A stretch of 64,000 bases of DNA. It comes from CAIYRG01 sp963747255. Its GTDB lineage: Bacteria > Pseudomonadota > Alphaproteobacteria > Micropepsales > Micropepsaceae. Location of the stretch: NCBI GenBank assembly GCA_963747255.1, contig CAVVEG010000012.1:186001-250000 (forward strand). The letters run 5' to 3'. Shown piece after piece: positions 47,114-57,485 of the stretch. Below the pieces are notes generated by a model, which did no database searches, was not told the origin of the DNA, and was given only the letters and a program-made list of their open reading frames with translations. The stretch's first letter is position 1. Each line of letters starts with the position of its first letter. The position numbers and the translations under genes are program-made.

Positions 47114-48013
47114 TCACGGAGGCAATATCCGGCCGATTTTTTCCTCAAGCGATTGCGCATCGAAAGGCGCGCGGACTTTCGCATCATTGTCGAAATAGAC
47201 AAACACGTCGCGCTTGCGCCCATCTGAGACAGGTTTGCCGATCAGGTTTCGGGAATTCCTGACGGTCGCTCCGGTCGCCCAGTTTGCGATTGTCTGCGCC
47301 CATCGGCGAAGAGCACGCTCATCATAGCCGCTGGCGTAAAGGTTCTCTGAACCATGCAGGCGGCAGTAGCAAAAATCCGAAGTCAGATCGGTCAACAGCG
47401 GCCAGTCAACGGAATCGGCGCAGACCAGAGCGACATGAAATTTGCGCAGTAAGCGGACAAATTCCGGCGATTTGAATGTTTCATGCCGGATTTCGATGGC
47501 ATGGCGAATTTTTCGGTCTGCGTCGATTTTCAACCATGCCCTGCCCTTCAGTTTCGCATCGTGTCCCCGCGCAAGTTCGAGCGCCGCTCCGGTGCTGCGC
47601 GGTAAAAGGGTGAAAAACTGTTCGAGTCTTTCGGCTTCAAACCCGAGGTTCGGGGGCAACTGCCAGAGGATTGGGCCGAGCTTCCTGTTCAGGCGCAGCA
47701 CGCCCGAAGCGAAGAAATTGGCGAGCGGAGTTTTCGACCGAGTCAGCTTCAGCATATGCGTTATGAAACGCGGTCCCTTCAGAGAAAACAGAAAGTCGTC
47801 TGGAGTGGCGGCGGCCCACTCTGCGAAACTCGGCGAACGCTGCATGGAATAGAAAGTGCCATTGATCTCGATGGTGCGGAATTTCGAAGAAGCATAAGCA
47901 AGTTCATCTTTCTGCCGCAGCCCCGCGGGATAGAACGTTCCGCGCCAACCGCGATAGCGCCAGCCGGAAATGCCGATGCGAACCTCGCCCTGCCTGCCCG
48001 GTGCGGCCGGCAT
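47114..48013 (-). CDS. DUF72 (YecE-like) family protein
   Basis: A 299-residue TIM-barrel protein of the DUF72 family. Seen: VRIGISGWRYRGWRGTFYPAG at the N-terminus, TIEINGTFYSMQRSPSFAEWAAATPDDFLFSLKGPRFITH, and VCADSVDWPLLTDLTSDFCYCRLHG in the C-terminal half. The biochemical role of the family is unknown; an archaeal member has nuclease-like annotation without firm proof. It starts 4 bases after the malQ stop, so it is the last gene of the glucan operon. Confidence 0.9.
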   Translation of the reverse strand: MPAAPGRQGEVRIGISGWRYRGWRGTFYPAGLRQKDELAYASSKFRTIEINGTFYSMQRSPSFAEWAAATPDDFLFSLKGPRFITHMLKLTRSKTPLANFFASGVLRLNRKLGPILWQLPPNLGFEAERLEQFFTLLPRSTGAALELARGHDAKLKGRAWLKIDADRKIRHAIEIRHETFKSPEFVRLLRKFHVALVCADSVDWPLLTDLTSDFCYCRLHGSENLYASGYDERALRRWAQTIANWATGATVRNSRNLIGKPVSDGRKRDVFVYFDNDAKVRAPFDAQSLEEKIGRILPP

Positions 48014-48017
48014 TCAG

Positions 48018-49937
48018 TCATTCCCGGCGTGAACGGACGAACCGCGCGAGGCGGTCGCCTGCGCCCGGCTGCGAAAAGCAGTCACCCGCCGGCAGCCTGC
48101 GCCGCCAGTTGGGATGCTCATCGATTGTGCCGGGCAAATTAGGCTGCTCCTGCAATCCAAGCATATCTTCCGCAGGCAGAAGGGCCAGCCGGCATGGTGT
48201 TTTCGCAACAAAACTCACCGCGCCATCGACAACCGGTTCAGGATCGGACGGCTCCTGCCCAGGTTCAACGCAACGGGCGTCTACCAATCCGGACCACAGC
48301 TTCTGTTTCAATTCCCGGCGCTCTTCCCTGTCGGCACTCTCGTCGCCTTTGGATGTCCGGATTCCCGTTTTTGCCCGCCAATCGATGTCGCGCCCGGTCC
48401 ACCAGCCTGCCACGGTCGGCAGATCATGCGTGGTGGTCATCGCTACCGCGTCGCGCCGCCACCGAGACGGCGCTATGAAAGTGCCGGCGCGCTCCTGCTC
48501 GAACCACAGCACCTGCATGCCGTAAATTCCCCGGTAAGCCAGAGTCTCACCAAATCCCTGGGGGACGGTGCCCAGATCTTCGCCAACGACGATTGCGCGC
48601 GCCCGATGTGACTCGAGTGAAATCAGGCGTAGCAGATCGGGAAACGGATATCGCAGATAAACGCCATCAGCGGGTTTTGCGCCTTCCGGGATGACCCAAA
48701 GGCGCATCAAACCCATTGCGTGATCGATCCGCACCCCGCCCGCAAAACCCATATTGGCGCGCAACATGGCGATGAACGGACCAAAACCGTTCCCGCGCAT
48801 CCGAACCGGCGATAGCGCCGTTATTCCCCAATTTTGCCCTGCGGCGTTGAACAGGTCCGGGGGCGCGCCGATGCGCAATCCATTCAGTGCGTCGTCGGGG
48901 GCAGCCCAGCAATCGCTGCCATTGGGATCAATCCCCGTGGCGATATCGGCAATGATGCCAACCTTCATTCCTGAGCTGCGCGCCTGTTTCTGCGCTCTCT
49001 CTGCGCTCTCCGAAGTCACAAATTGTAAAAACAGCCGGAATTCAATTTCGTCTTGATGAGCTACGGCAAAACGCAGAACTTCAAGATGCGCGGGATCACG
49101 GTAGGCAGCCGGCCAATCGCGCCACGAAAAGACCCTCTGTGCACGGAAATGGGATTCCAATACTTCAAACAGCGCATGCCGGTGCAGGCGTTCGCCACCT
49201 TCTTCACAGAAACGGATGAATGCATCATCGCTGACCGGATCAAAATCGCAGTGCGCAGCCCTCAATGCCGCGAACTTTTCCCTCGAAACAACCCGCCAAT
49301 CAATGAGTCCGTCACCGCCATCATCGTTTCTGACTGCACCACCCGCAATAGCCGGGTCGGCATAAAGTGGATTCAGGAAAACCCGGCTCGATGGGCTATA
49401 GGGGCTGATATGGCCCGGATCGGACGGGAATAGCGCGTGTACGGGACTGATTGCGACGGCGTCGATACCATGCCCCGCCGCGCGCGAACTGAATTCCGCC
49501 AACGCCGCAAAATCGCCAAATCCGCCAGTGTGTCCGCCGCGCAATCCGTAAAGCTGAACGGCCATACCCGCCAGCCGCTTATCACTGATGTCGTCGATAT
49601 TGAAGCAGCGGCGCGGCGCCACAGCTATGGTCGTTGCTGTCCCATTGATCTCGACCTGATGATAACCGGACTCATCCGGTGCCCTGTATGTCTTTCCGGC
49701 CAGGCTGATTTCCTCGCCGGCCCAGGCTGTGACAAGCCCGGAAACCTCATTGTTTTCCGACTCCAGACGATATCGGCTGTCGTCAATCTCCTCAGCGCTT
49801 GCTACCGCGTAGCCCAAAGAAGAGAGAACCGATCGAAGCACCGCCGGCGACACTTTGTGGTGCCTTCCTGCGGCGTCAGTCCAGTGAATCTCCAATCCGG
49901 CTTTTGTCGAGAAATCCTCAAGGTCACCATCGCTCAA
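48018..49937 (-). CDS. malQ: 4-alpha-glucanotransferase (amylomaltase)
   Basis: A 639-residue GH77 enzyme. Seen: ISPVHALFPSDPGHISPYSPSSRVFLNPLYAD, IADIATGIDPNGSDCW, GVRIDHAMGLMRLWVIPEGAKPADG with the nucleophile Asp, and VGEDLGTVPQGFGETL with the acid/base Glu, then TTTHDLPTVAGWWTG. It transfers alpha-1,4-glucan chains between maltodextrins, recycling short chains from GlgX and GlgP. The start overlaps the glgX stop as ATGA (49934-49937). An N-terminal domain of about 130 residues precedes the barrel, as in proteobacterial MalQ. Confidence 0.94.
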   Translation of the reverse strand: MSDGDLEDFSTKAGLEIHWTDAAGRHHKVSPAVLRSVLSSLGYAVASAEEIDDSRYRLESENNEVSGLVTAWAGEEISLAGKTYRAPDESGYHQVEINGTATTIAVAPRRCFNIDDISDKRLAGMAVQLYGLRGGHTGGFGDFAALAEFSSRAAGHGIDAVAISPVHALFPSDPGHISPYSPSSRVFLNPLYADPAIAGGAVRNDDGGDGLIDWRVVSREKFAALRAAHCDFDPVSDDAFIRFCEEGGERLHRHALFEVLESHFRAQRVFSWRDWPAAYRDPAHLEVLRFAVAHQDEIEFRLFLQFVTSESAERAQKQARSSGMKVGIIADIATGIDPNGSDCWAAPDDALNGLRIGAPPDLFNAAGQNWGITALSPVRMRGNGFGPFIAMLRANMGFAGGVRIDHAMGLMRLWVIPEGAKPADGVYLRYPFPDLLRLISLESHRARAIVVGEDLGTVPQGFGETLAYRGIYGMQVLWFEQERAGTFIAPSRWRRDAVAMTTTHDLPTVAGWWTGRDIDWRAKTGIRTSKGDESADREERRELKQKLWSGLVDARCVEPGQEPSDPEPVVDGAVSFVAKTPCRLALLPAEDMLGLQEQPNLPGTIDEHPNWRRRLPAGDCFSQPGAGDRLARFVRSRRE

Positions 49938-52042
49938 GACGACGCCTCTGTCGCAAGCGGTGCATCTGCAACACCATTGATGAGGACGGCTGCGCGATCG
50001 CGAACGCAGTAACTTCCGTTTTCCACCTCAAAAATCGACCGGTCACTGTCCGCAGTGTCGAGAAGGACGAGCCAGCGGACTTCCTGCGGAAGTTTGAATT
50101 CCAGGTCCTGATCGGATGCATTCAGCAGCAGAGCAATAAGTTCGATCTTGCCATCGGGCCGCACACCGGAGTAGCGCAACACAAGTGCCCGACCTTCACC
50201 ATTTTCCCAATCGCCCTCCGACAACGTCAAATTGCGTTCGTCCAGCCACTCAATGGCATTCAGTTCCTGCGCAGGAACATCGGCGCGCCGGACTGGCGCC
50301 AAAATGAAGGAAAACGTCTTTCTGATCGCAATCATCCGGCTGACCAAACGCGTCGTCAGGCAGCCCTCATCGCTTTCCGCCAGAGACCAATTGACCCAGG
50401 AAATCGCGTTATCCTGGCAATAGGCATTGTTGTTCCCAGACTGGCTGCGTCCGAATTCGTCTCCGGCAAGCACCATGGGGGTGCCACGCGAAAAGAACAG
50501 AGTGAGAAGCATGGACCGCGCGACACGCTGACGAAGGAGATTGATGGCCGCATTTTCGCTCGGTCCCTCTTCGCCCCAATTGGCAGAACAATTGTCTTCC
50601 GCGCCATCGCGATTGTCCTCCCCATTCGGCTCATTGTGCTTGCACGCGTAACTCACGATATCGGCAAGGGTCATGCCATCATGGCTGGCCAGATAATTGA
50701 TCGAGCACCAGTACCGGCGGGATGGGGCAGAGAAAATATCAGCCGACCCGGACAACCGCTTCGCGAGTTCCGGGCGCATTCCGGAATCGCCGCGCCAATA
50801 CCTCCGGAGGGCATCACGATAGCGGTCATTCCATTCCGCAAATGGCGGCGGGTGATTGCCAAGTTGATAGCCGCCGGGACCGGGATCCCAGGGCTCGGAA
50901 ACCAGCTTCAACTGCGACAGAACCGGATCCTGACGAATCGTATCGAAAAATCCGGCGCCCGGATCAAAACCTGCCGCGTCGCGTCCCAAAGTCGCCCCGA
51001 GGTCGAAACGAAAACCGTCAACGTGAAATGATTCGGCCCAATAGCGGAGCGAATCTGTCACCATTTGCAGCACCCGCGCATGGCTGAGATTAAGGGTATT
51101 TCCGGTGCCCGTGTCGTTGATCAGATAGCGCGGATCATCGGCCAGCCGATAATAGGCCGCATTGTCGAAACCGCGCCAGGAAAGCGTTGGCCCCAGTTCG
51201 CTTCCCTCGCACGTATGATTGTAAACGACATCGAGTATCACCTCGATTCCCGCTGCGTGTAGCCGGCGAATTGCAATCCGGAGTTCGTCAGCGCCGTCTG
51301 CCACGTACGACGGCTCCAGCGCGAAAAAGGCGAGCGTACTGTAGCCCCAGTAGTTTGCCAGACCTCGATCGACCAGGTGCCGATCCTGTAAAAACGCGTG
51401 CACCGGCATCAACTCCACGGCCGTAACGCCGAGCCGCTGCAATTGCGCTATCGTCGCGGGACGCGAGAGCGCAGCCAATTTGCCCCGCTCGGGCGGCGAG
51501 ATCGTTTCGAGAAGCTGCGTGAATCCTTTCACATGCATTTCGTAAATCACGGTGTCCGACCACGGCGTCTTTGGTCTTTTGTCGTCGTGCCAATTGAAGT
51601 CGCCACCCGTCACGACCCCCTTTACCATTGCCGGCGCGGAATCGCGGCGGTCGAATGAAAGGTCCGAATGTGGCGAACGGATGCGGTATCCAAACAAGGC
51701 ATCCGTCCAGCGCAATCGGCCGGTCAGCTGCCGGGCATAAGGGTCCAGCAACAGCTTGTGGTGATTGAAGCGGTGGCCCCGTTTTGGCTCGTACGGACCA
51801 TATGCCCGATAGCCGTAAACAAGTCCGGGTGCCGCATCGGGCAGATAGCCATGCCATACTTCTCCGTCAAAACAGGGAAGCGGTAAGCGCTGGATCTCGC
51901 GCTTCCCGGCGGCATCAAACAGACACAGCTCGATTTTTTCCGCGCCCCCGGAAAAAACCGCAAAATTGGTCCCGAGACCGTCCCAGGTTGCGCCCAGCGG
52001 ATAAGCTGCTCCGGCATCCAGACGCGATGGGAGGGTCCACAC
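49934..52042 (-). CDS. glgX: Glycogen debranching enzyme
   Basis: A 702-residue GH13 isoamylase-type enzyme. The N-terminal CBM48-like segment YPLGATWDGLGTNFAVFSGGAEKIELCLFD is followed by the barrel with YNHTCEGSELGPTLSWRG, catalytic region VDGFRFDLGATLGRD (nucleophile Asp), VSEPWDPG (acid/base Glu) and NYLASHDGMTLADIV. It hydrolyses alpha-1,6 branches in glycogen limit dextrins left by GlgP. It follows glgB after 2 bases and overlaps malQ. Confidence 0.95.
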   Translation of the reverse strand: MWTLPSRLDAGAAYPLGATWDGLGTNFAVFSGGAEKIELCLFDAAGKREIQRLPLPCFDGEVWHGYLPDAAPGLVYGYRAYGPYEPKRGHRFNHHKLLLDPYARQLTGRLRWTDALFGYRIRSPHSDLSFDRRDSAPAMVKGVVTGGDFNWHDDKRPKTPWSDTVIYEMHVKGFTQLLETISPPERGKLAALSRPATIAQLQRLGVTAVELMPVHAFLQDRHLVDRGLANYWGYSTLAFFALEPSYVADGADELRIAIRRLHAAGIEVILDVVYNHTCEGSELGPTLSWRGFDNAAYYRLADDPRYLINDTGTGNTLNLSHARVLQMVTDSLRYWAESFHVDGFRFDLGATLGRDAAGFDPGAGFFDTIRQDPVLSQLKLVSEPWDPGPGGYQLGNHPPPFAEWNDRYRDALRRYWRGDSGMRPELAKRLSGSADIFSAPSRRYWCSINYLASHDGMTLADIVSYACKHNEPNGEDNRDGAEDNCSANWGEEGPSENAAINLLRQRVARSMLLTLFFSRGTPMVLAGDEFGRSQSGNNNAYCQDNAISWVNWSLAESDEGCLTTRLVSRMIAIRKTFSFILAPVRRADVPAQELNAIEWLDERNLTLSEGDWENGEGRALVLRYSGVRPDGKIELIALLLNASDQDLEFKLPQEVRWLVLLDTADSDRSIFEVENGSYCVRDRAAVLINGVADAPLATEASS

Positions 52043-52044
52043 TT

Positions 52045-54249
52045 TTAGTCAGCAACTTGCAGCAAAAGCCCGGCGAGCGGCGGGAGCAGCAGTGAGATGG
52101 ATTGTCCATAACCATGGGCGGGCAGCGGCCGTGCCTCGACACCCCCCGCGTTGCCAAGATTGGAGCCCCCATAATGGATCGAGTCAGTGTTTATGATTTC
52201 GCGCCAGCGGCCTGTCAGCGGCACACCAATGCGGTAATCGTGACGCGGCAGCGGTGTGAAGTTAAAAATCGCGACTACCGGACGGGCGTCTCCAAACCGG
52301 CGTTCATATGCGTAGACACTCTGCCCCGAATCGTCGGCGACGATCCAGCGAAAACCCTGTGGGTCGGTATCTCCGTGTAGTGCCCTTTCCTGTGCATAAA
52401 GCCGGTTCAGATCCCGGATGAGTCGCTGCAGACCGGCATGAGCATGTTCGCGCAGCAGATCCCAGGGAACCGAACCATCGTGATTCCATTCCTCTCGCTG
52501 CCCGATCTCTCCACCCATGAAGAGAAGTTTCTTGCCGGGCTGGGTCCACATATACGAAAAAAAAGCCCGCAGATTCGCCAGTTTCTGCCACGCGTCACCC
52601 GGGGCGCGCTGATAGAGCGATCCTTTCCCATGCACCACTTCATCATGGGAAATCGGCAGAACGAATTTCTCCGAGTAGGCATAGAGAAGACCAAAAGTCA
52701 GCTCATTGTAGTGCCAGGGGCGATGAATGGGATCGCGCGACAGGTAACTCAGCGTGTCATGCATCCAGCCCATATTCCACTTGTATGAAAACCCAAGCCC
52801 TCCGTCCGCTATGGGAGCCGAAACACCAGGCCAGGCGGTGGATTCCTCCGCAATCATGACCGCGCCGGGATGCCGTTCGGCGATGGTTGCGTTCAGCCGG
52901 CGCAGGAAACCTATTGCTTCCAGATTTTCGCGTCCGCCATAGACATTCGCAATCCACTGCCCGGGTTGGCGCGAATAGTCGCGATACAACATCGAAGCGA
53001 CCGCATCGCAGCGCAGCCCATCGACATGAAACTGGTTCAGCCAGTACAGCGCGCTCGCAATAAGAAAACCCTGAACCTCCGTGCGGCCGAAGTTATAGAT
53101 CAGGGTGTTCCAGTCCTGGTGAAAACCCTCCCGCGGATCCATATGTTCGTAAAGAGCGGTTCCGTCGAACTGCGCCAGACCATGAGAATCCGCCGGAAAA
53201 TGGCCGGGCACCCAATCGAGAATGACGCCTATGTTCGCGCGATGGCACTGGTCGACAAAATGCGCAAACTCCTGCGGTTTACCGTACCGCGCCGATGGCG
53301 CGAACTGGGACAGCGGCTGATATCCCCAGGAGCCCCCGAAGGGATGCTCCATGATGGGCATAAATTCGATATGCGTGAAGCCAAGAGCGTTGACATATGG
53401 AATGAGGCGCTGTGCCAGTCCGCGCCAATCCAGTATGGAATTGGGCTCCTCTTCGGGCCGCAGCCATGATGCCGGATGCACTTCGTAAACAGAGATCGGC
53501 GCATCCGTTGCATTCTTGTGCGATCGGGCGGCCATCCATTCCGAATCGGTCCACCGAAAATTCCAGTTCTCAGCCACTACCGATGCCGTGGCCGGCGGGC
53601 GTTCGGTTGCACGTGCCAGCGGGTCGGATTTCAGCGGCAGCAATTCGCCATTCGCACCAATGATCTCGTACTTGTAACGCTCCCCGGTTCCCAGTCGCGG
53701 GATGAACAACTCCCAGACACCCGCCTGATGGCGAAGCCGCATGGGATTGCGCCGCCCATCCCAATTGTTGAAATCCCCAATGACGGAAACCCTTTGCGCA
53801 TTGGGCGCCCAAACCGCAAAGCGAACTCCCTGGACGCCGGACGTCTCAGCGAGATTGGCTCCAAACCGGTTGGCAAGATCCCAATGTGTTCCCTCCGAAA
53901 ACAGGTACAGATCGACATCGGACAGCAACTCGCCAAAGGAATAGACATCCTCCGTCTCCTGCACCCCGCCCGGCCAGTGAACGCGAAACATATAAGCCGC
54001 ATTGCCTGGAACAAGTCCGCAGAAAAATCCCTCATATTCACGATGCGGCGCCAACTGCGTCAGCTGTCTGCCGTCTCGCGCGGTACGGACCTCCAGCACA
54101 TGCGCCCCTGGAAAATAGGCGCGCACCGCCCGTCCGTGCGCGGTCTGATGCGGCCCAAGCACCGCGAATGGATTACTCAGCCGCCCGCGAACGATCGCGT
54201 CAAGGGTGTGCCGGTCCGGTTCGGCGCCGGCATTTTCCATCCGGTTCAA
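52045..54249 (-). CDS. glgB: 1,4-alpha-glucan branching enzyme
   Basis: 734 residues, the usual length of proteobacterial GlgB. Seen: two N-terminal beta domains (FAVLGPHQTAHGRAVRAYFPGA; VRFAVWAPNAQRVSVIGDFNNWDGR), then the GH13 barrel with DGLRCDAVASMLYRDYSR (nucleophile Asp), MIAEESTAWPGVS (acid/base Glu) and LPISHDEVVHGKGSL. It introduces alpha-1,6 branches into the linear chains made by GlgE. The start overlaps the treS stop as ATGA. Confidence 0.96.
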   Translation of the reverse strand: MNRMENAGAEPDRHTLDAIVRGRLSNPFAVLGPHQTAHGRAVRAYFPGAHVLEVRTARDGRQLTQLAPHREYEGFFCGLVPGNAAYMFRVHWPGGVQETEDVYSFGELLSDVDLYLFSEGTHWDLANRFGANLAETSGVQGVRFAVWAPNAQRVSVIGDFNNWDGRRNPMRLRHQAGVWELFIPRLGTGERYKYEIIGANGELLPLKSDPLARATERPPATASVVAENWNFRWTDSEWMAARSHKNATDAPISVYEVHPASWLRPEEEPNSILDWRGLAQRLIPYVNALGFTHIEFMPIMEHPFGGSWGYQPLSQFAPSARYGKPQEFAHFVDQCHRANIGVILDWVPGHFPADSHGLAQFDGTALYEHMDPREGFHQDWNTLIYNFGRTEVQGFLIASALYWLNQFHVDGLRCDAVASMLYRDYSRQPGQWIANVYGGRENLEAIGFLRRLNATIAERHPGAVMIAEESTAWPGVSAPIADGGLGFSYKWNMGWMHDTLSYLSRDPIHRPWHYNELTFGLLYAYSEKFVLPISHDEVVHGKGSLYQRAPGDAWQKLANLRAFFSYMWTQPGKKLLFMGGEIGQREEWNHDGSVPWDLLREHAHAGLQRLIRDLNRLYAQERALHGDTDPQGFRWIVADDSGQSVYAYERRFGDARPVVAIFNFTPLPRHDYRIGVPLTGRWREIINTDSIHYGGSNLGNAGGVEARPLPAHGYGQSISLLLPPLAGLLLQVAD

Positions 54250-57200
54250 GGCTCGAATCTCCGCAGCCTCAGGAACGCCGCGATCAATCCCCGAAGCGGA
54301 ACAGTCCGTGATTTCGCCGGGCTCGTGCGTTGCGTGACCAGATCGTAAGCCGCTTGTTCCATCGCAAACGCGGCCGCCAAATCCTGCTCGCGGCGTTGCA
54401 GTGGCGCACCGCGACCCTCACCGTAACCCCGCAGGAACACTTCGGTTGCACGGCGGTGGAATTCCGCGAGCAATAGCCGCACGCGTTCGTCTCCGCTTGC
54501 ACTTTCGAAGCGAAATTGCTCGCCACCCGCCAGATGGATGGTGTGATCCAGGGAGCGGAGGATTCCAGCGACGTCACGCATCGGGCTGCTCTTTCGCCTC
54601 CGCGCTGGAACGGGTCGCAGCGGTTCACCCTCAAAATCAATGAAAATGACGTCTGCCCCTGCAACCAGAACCTGGCCCAGATGCAGGTCACCATGGATCC
54701 GCGTTTTGGCGAGGCCCTCGCAGGCTCCAAAGATTCGCTTCACGATCTCACCAGGCTCTGGTGGCATGGACATCAGGCGCATGAGCATCGCATGGTCGTC
54801 ACTGATATTGTCCGGCGGCGAATCCATCATCGTCTGCACGGTAAAGAGCTGCTGTTCCGCTGCCGCCGACCACTCATCAATATCCGCATGAGAGACCGAT
54901 TCAGGGGAAAAATCACTGTTGTCGGAATTTTGCGCCAATAACGAATGCATTTCCCCCAATCGCACCCCCAGCCTCAAAGCAAAGTTCTCATAGGCTCTCA
55001 TAACCTGGTCACGACCGGCGTCCATCGAATCGAGATCGCCGAGCAGACGCTTCAGGAAATCAAGCGTCCAGGCAATGCCTTCGCCCTGGTTTGGCACATA
55101 GCGCTGGAACATCGCGAAAAGGGATTCATCTCCGGATGCCCGGCGCCGAACCGCGGTGCCCAGGAACGGCGGCACTGCCGGAAAACCCGCTGCCGAGAGG
55201 TACCGGATCACCTCCGGTTCGGGATGGGTGCCAGTTTCCGGAACGCGAAAAATCTTGATCATCGCCTGCTGTCCTGCGACGATCAGTGAGTTGCTGAAAT
55301 CGCGATCCAGCCAGTCAATCTCGTTCTCGATGATTGCCGGAATTTCGGCCCCCGGTTCCGGAAGAAACACCAACTCTCCTCCGGAAAGTGAAATCCGGGC
55401 GGCTTCCTTCAGCCATTGAACAAGCTGTTGTGAAAACGCCGCAATGGCTACGGCATCTGTCAAATAGCCCGTTCGTGAACGCCGGCGAACGCGAGCGAGC
55501 GCGAGGCTCTCTTCAGTTTGGGTGATGGGCCTGTCATCCCACGCGATTGCCAGCGCAATGGAATATATTTCGTGCCGTCCGGCCGTACTGACTTCAACGT
55601 CCGTCAAAACAAAATCGGACTGCAGGAATGGCGCAATACCCGCGATGCTGGCCTTGCTGATCGAGCTTCCCTTATGGCGATACCAACGTCTCTGCTCGAT
55701 GTAACGAGGCAATATATCGTGCTCAAGAATGTGCCTTTCGCGCGATGCGAACAGGTCTGAAATATTGTTGCGCAATACCAGGGTGAGGTATTCCAGGGTT
55801 CCGCCTGCGCCAGTAGTCCATGGCGGCGGTTCGGCGGAATCGCTGAGCGAGAACCAATAGAAACCGTAAGGAGGAAGGGTCAGTAAATACGGAAACTGCC
55901 TGATTGGCGGAAAAGGACTACCACCCAGGAGTTCAACGGGAATCCTGCCGGCAAATTCCGCAAGGTCCAATTCAACGGCCTGCGCGGCACGCGACAGGTT
56001 CACCACGCAAAGGATTGACTCACCTTCATACTCACGCAGATAGGCCAGCACTTTGCGATTGTGCGGACGAAGAAAACGCAGACCGCCGCGTCCGAAGACT
56101 TTATGTCGCCCGCGCTCAACGAGCATGCGTTTCATCCAGTGCAGGAGCGAATGCGTGTTTCGAGACTGGGCCTCGACGTTGACGGTTTCGTATCCGTATA
56201 TCGGATCCATGATGGCAGGAAGAACCAGACTGGCCGGATCGGCTCGCGAAAATCCACCATTGCGATCCGGCGACCATTGCATCGGCGTCCGCACCCCGTC
56301 GCGGTCTCCCAGATGGAGATTGTCTCCCATGCCGATTTCGTCGCCGTAATAGATGATGGGCGTACCGGGCATGGTCAGCAACAGCCCGTTCATCAGTTCG
56401 ATCCGGCGCCGATCATTCTCAAGAAGAGGCGCAAGCCTGCGGCGGATTCCCAGGTTCAAACGAGCCCGACGATCCGCCGCATAAAACTCCCAAAGATAGT
56501 CTCGTTCCCTATCGGTCACCATTTCCAGCGTGAGTTCGTCATGATTGCGCAGGAACACGGCCCATTGGCAGTCGGATGGAATATCGGGCGTCTGCCGCAT
56601 GATGTCCGTAATCGGGAACCGGTCTTCCTGTGCGATCGCCATGTACATCCGCGGCATCAGCGGAAAATGAAAAAGCATGTGACATTCATCGCCTTCGCCA
56701 AAATAAGCCTGCACGTCTTCAGGCCATTGATTGGCTTCGGCGAGCAACATCCTGTCGCGGTAACGCGCATTCACCTCCGCCCTGATCCGTTTCAGGATCG
56801 CATGCGTCTCCGGCAGATTCTCGTTGTTTGTGCCCTCACGCTCGACAAGGTAAGGCACGGCATCCAGACGCAGGCCGTCGACGCCCAGATCCAGCCAATA
56901 GCGCACCACTCCCGACATCGCGCTGTAAACAGCGGGATTATCGTAGTTCAGGTCCGGCTGATGCGCATAAAAACGATGCCAGTAATAGGACTTTGCGGTT
57001 TCATCCCATGACCAATTGGATTTTTCGACATCCAGGAAAATGATTCGCGTACCGGAATAAGCTCGGTCGCTGTTCGACCAGATGTAAAAATTCCGCCAGG
57101 CTGAACCCGGCCTGGCGCGACGCGCTCGCTGGAACCACGGATGCTGGTCGGATGTGTGATTCAGGACGAGTTCGGTAATGACGCGCATTTTGCGCGCATG

Positions 57201-57485
57201 CGCTTCATCGATGAATTTCCTGACATCGCCCAGCGTGCCATATTCGGGATGTACAGATTTGTAATCAGAAATGTCATAGCCATCATCGCGCCGTGGCGAC
57301 GGATAGAATGGCAGCAGCCATAACGCGTTGACGCCAAGCTCAGAAAGATAGTCCAGCTTCGACATCAAACCCGGAATGTCTCCAATCCCGTCGTTATTGG
57401 AGTCGAAAAACGACTTCACATGAAGCTGATAGATAATCGCGTCCTTGTACCAGAGCGGATCGAAGTCAAGCGGACGATTCCGCAC
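54246..57485 (-). CDS. treS: Trehalose synthase fused to maltokinase (TreS-Mak)
   Basis: GTG 57485 overlaps the glgE stop by one base. 1079 residues. The first about 560 are trehalose synthase: DPLWYKDAIIYQLHVKSFFDSNNDGIGDI, GVDGLRLDAVPYLVEREGTNNENL (nucleophile), LLAEANQWPEDVQAYFG (acid/base) and RNHDELTLEM. The C-terminal about 450 are a maltokinase with the kinase-like RIHGDLHLGQVLVAGADVIFIDFEGEPLRP catalytic region. The fusion interconverts trehalose and maltose and phosphorylates maltose to maltose-1-phosphate, the donor for GlgE. Both parts look complete. Confidence 0.95.
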   Translation of the reverse strand: MRNRPLDFDPLWYKDAIIYQLHVKSFFDSNNDGIGDIPGLMSKLDYLSELGVNALWLLPFYPSPRRDDGYDISDYKSVHPEYGTLGDVRKFIDEAHARKMRVITELVLNHTSDQHPWFQRARRARPGSAWRNFYIWSNSDRAYSGTRIIFLDVEKSNWSWDETAKSYYWHRFYAHQPDLNYDNPAVYSAMSGVVRYWLDLGVDGLRLDAVPYLVEREGTNNENLPETHAILKRIRAEVNARYRDRMLLAEANQWPEDVQAYFGEGDECHMLFHFPLMPRMYMAIAQEDRFPITDIMRQTPDIPSDCQWAVFLRNHDELTLEMVTDRERDYLWEFYAADRRARLNLGIRRRLAPLLENDRRRIELMNGLLLTMPGTPIIYYGDEIGMGDNLHLGDRDGVRTPMQWSPDRNGGFSRADPASLVLPAIMDPIYGYETVNVEAQSRNTHSLLHWMKRMLVERGRHKVFGRGGLRFLRPHNRKVLAYLREYEGESILCVVNLSRAAQAVELDLAEFAGRIPVELLGGSPFPPIRQFPYLLTLPPYGFYWFSLSDSAEPPPWTTGAGGTLEYLTLVLRNNISDLFASRERHILEHDILPRYIEQRRWYRHKGSSISKASIAGIAPFLQSDFVLTDVEVSTAGRHEIYSIALAIAWDDRPITQTEESLALARVRRRSRTGYLTDAVAIAAFSQQLVQWLKEAARISLSGGELVFLPEPGAEIPAIIENEIDWLDRDFSNSLIVAGQQAMIKIFRVPETGTHPEPEVIRYLSAAGFPAVPPFLGTAVRRRASGDESLFAMFQRYVPNQGEGIAWTLDFLKRLLGDLDSMDAGRDQVMRAYENFALRLGVRLGEMHSLLAQNSDNSDFSPESVSHADIDEWSAAAEQQLFTVQTMMDSPPDNISDDHAMLMRLMSMPPEPGEIVKRIFGACEGLAKTRIHGDLHLGQVLVAGADVIFIDFEGEPLRPVPARRRKSSPMRDVAGILRSLDHTIHLAGGEQFRFESASGDERVRLLLAEFHRRATEVFLRGYGEGRGAPLQRREQDLAAAFAMEQAAYDLVTQRTSPAKSRTVPLRGLIAAFLRLRRFEP

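Noticed and set aside
49799..51031. Plus-strand open frame of 410 codons opposite malQ and glgX
   Set aside because: It spans two well-supported minus-strand genes, has no motif, and its composition is typical of antisense frames in GC-rich DNA.
56061..57011. Plus-strand frame of 316 codons opposite treS
   Set aside because: Antisense of the conserved TreS catalytic barrel, no start signal.
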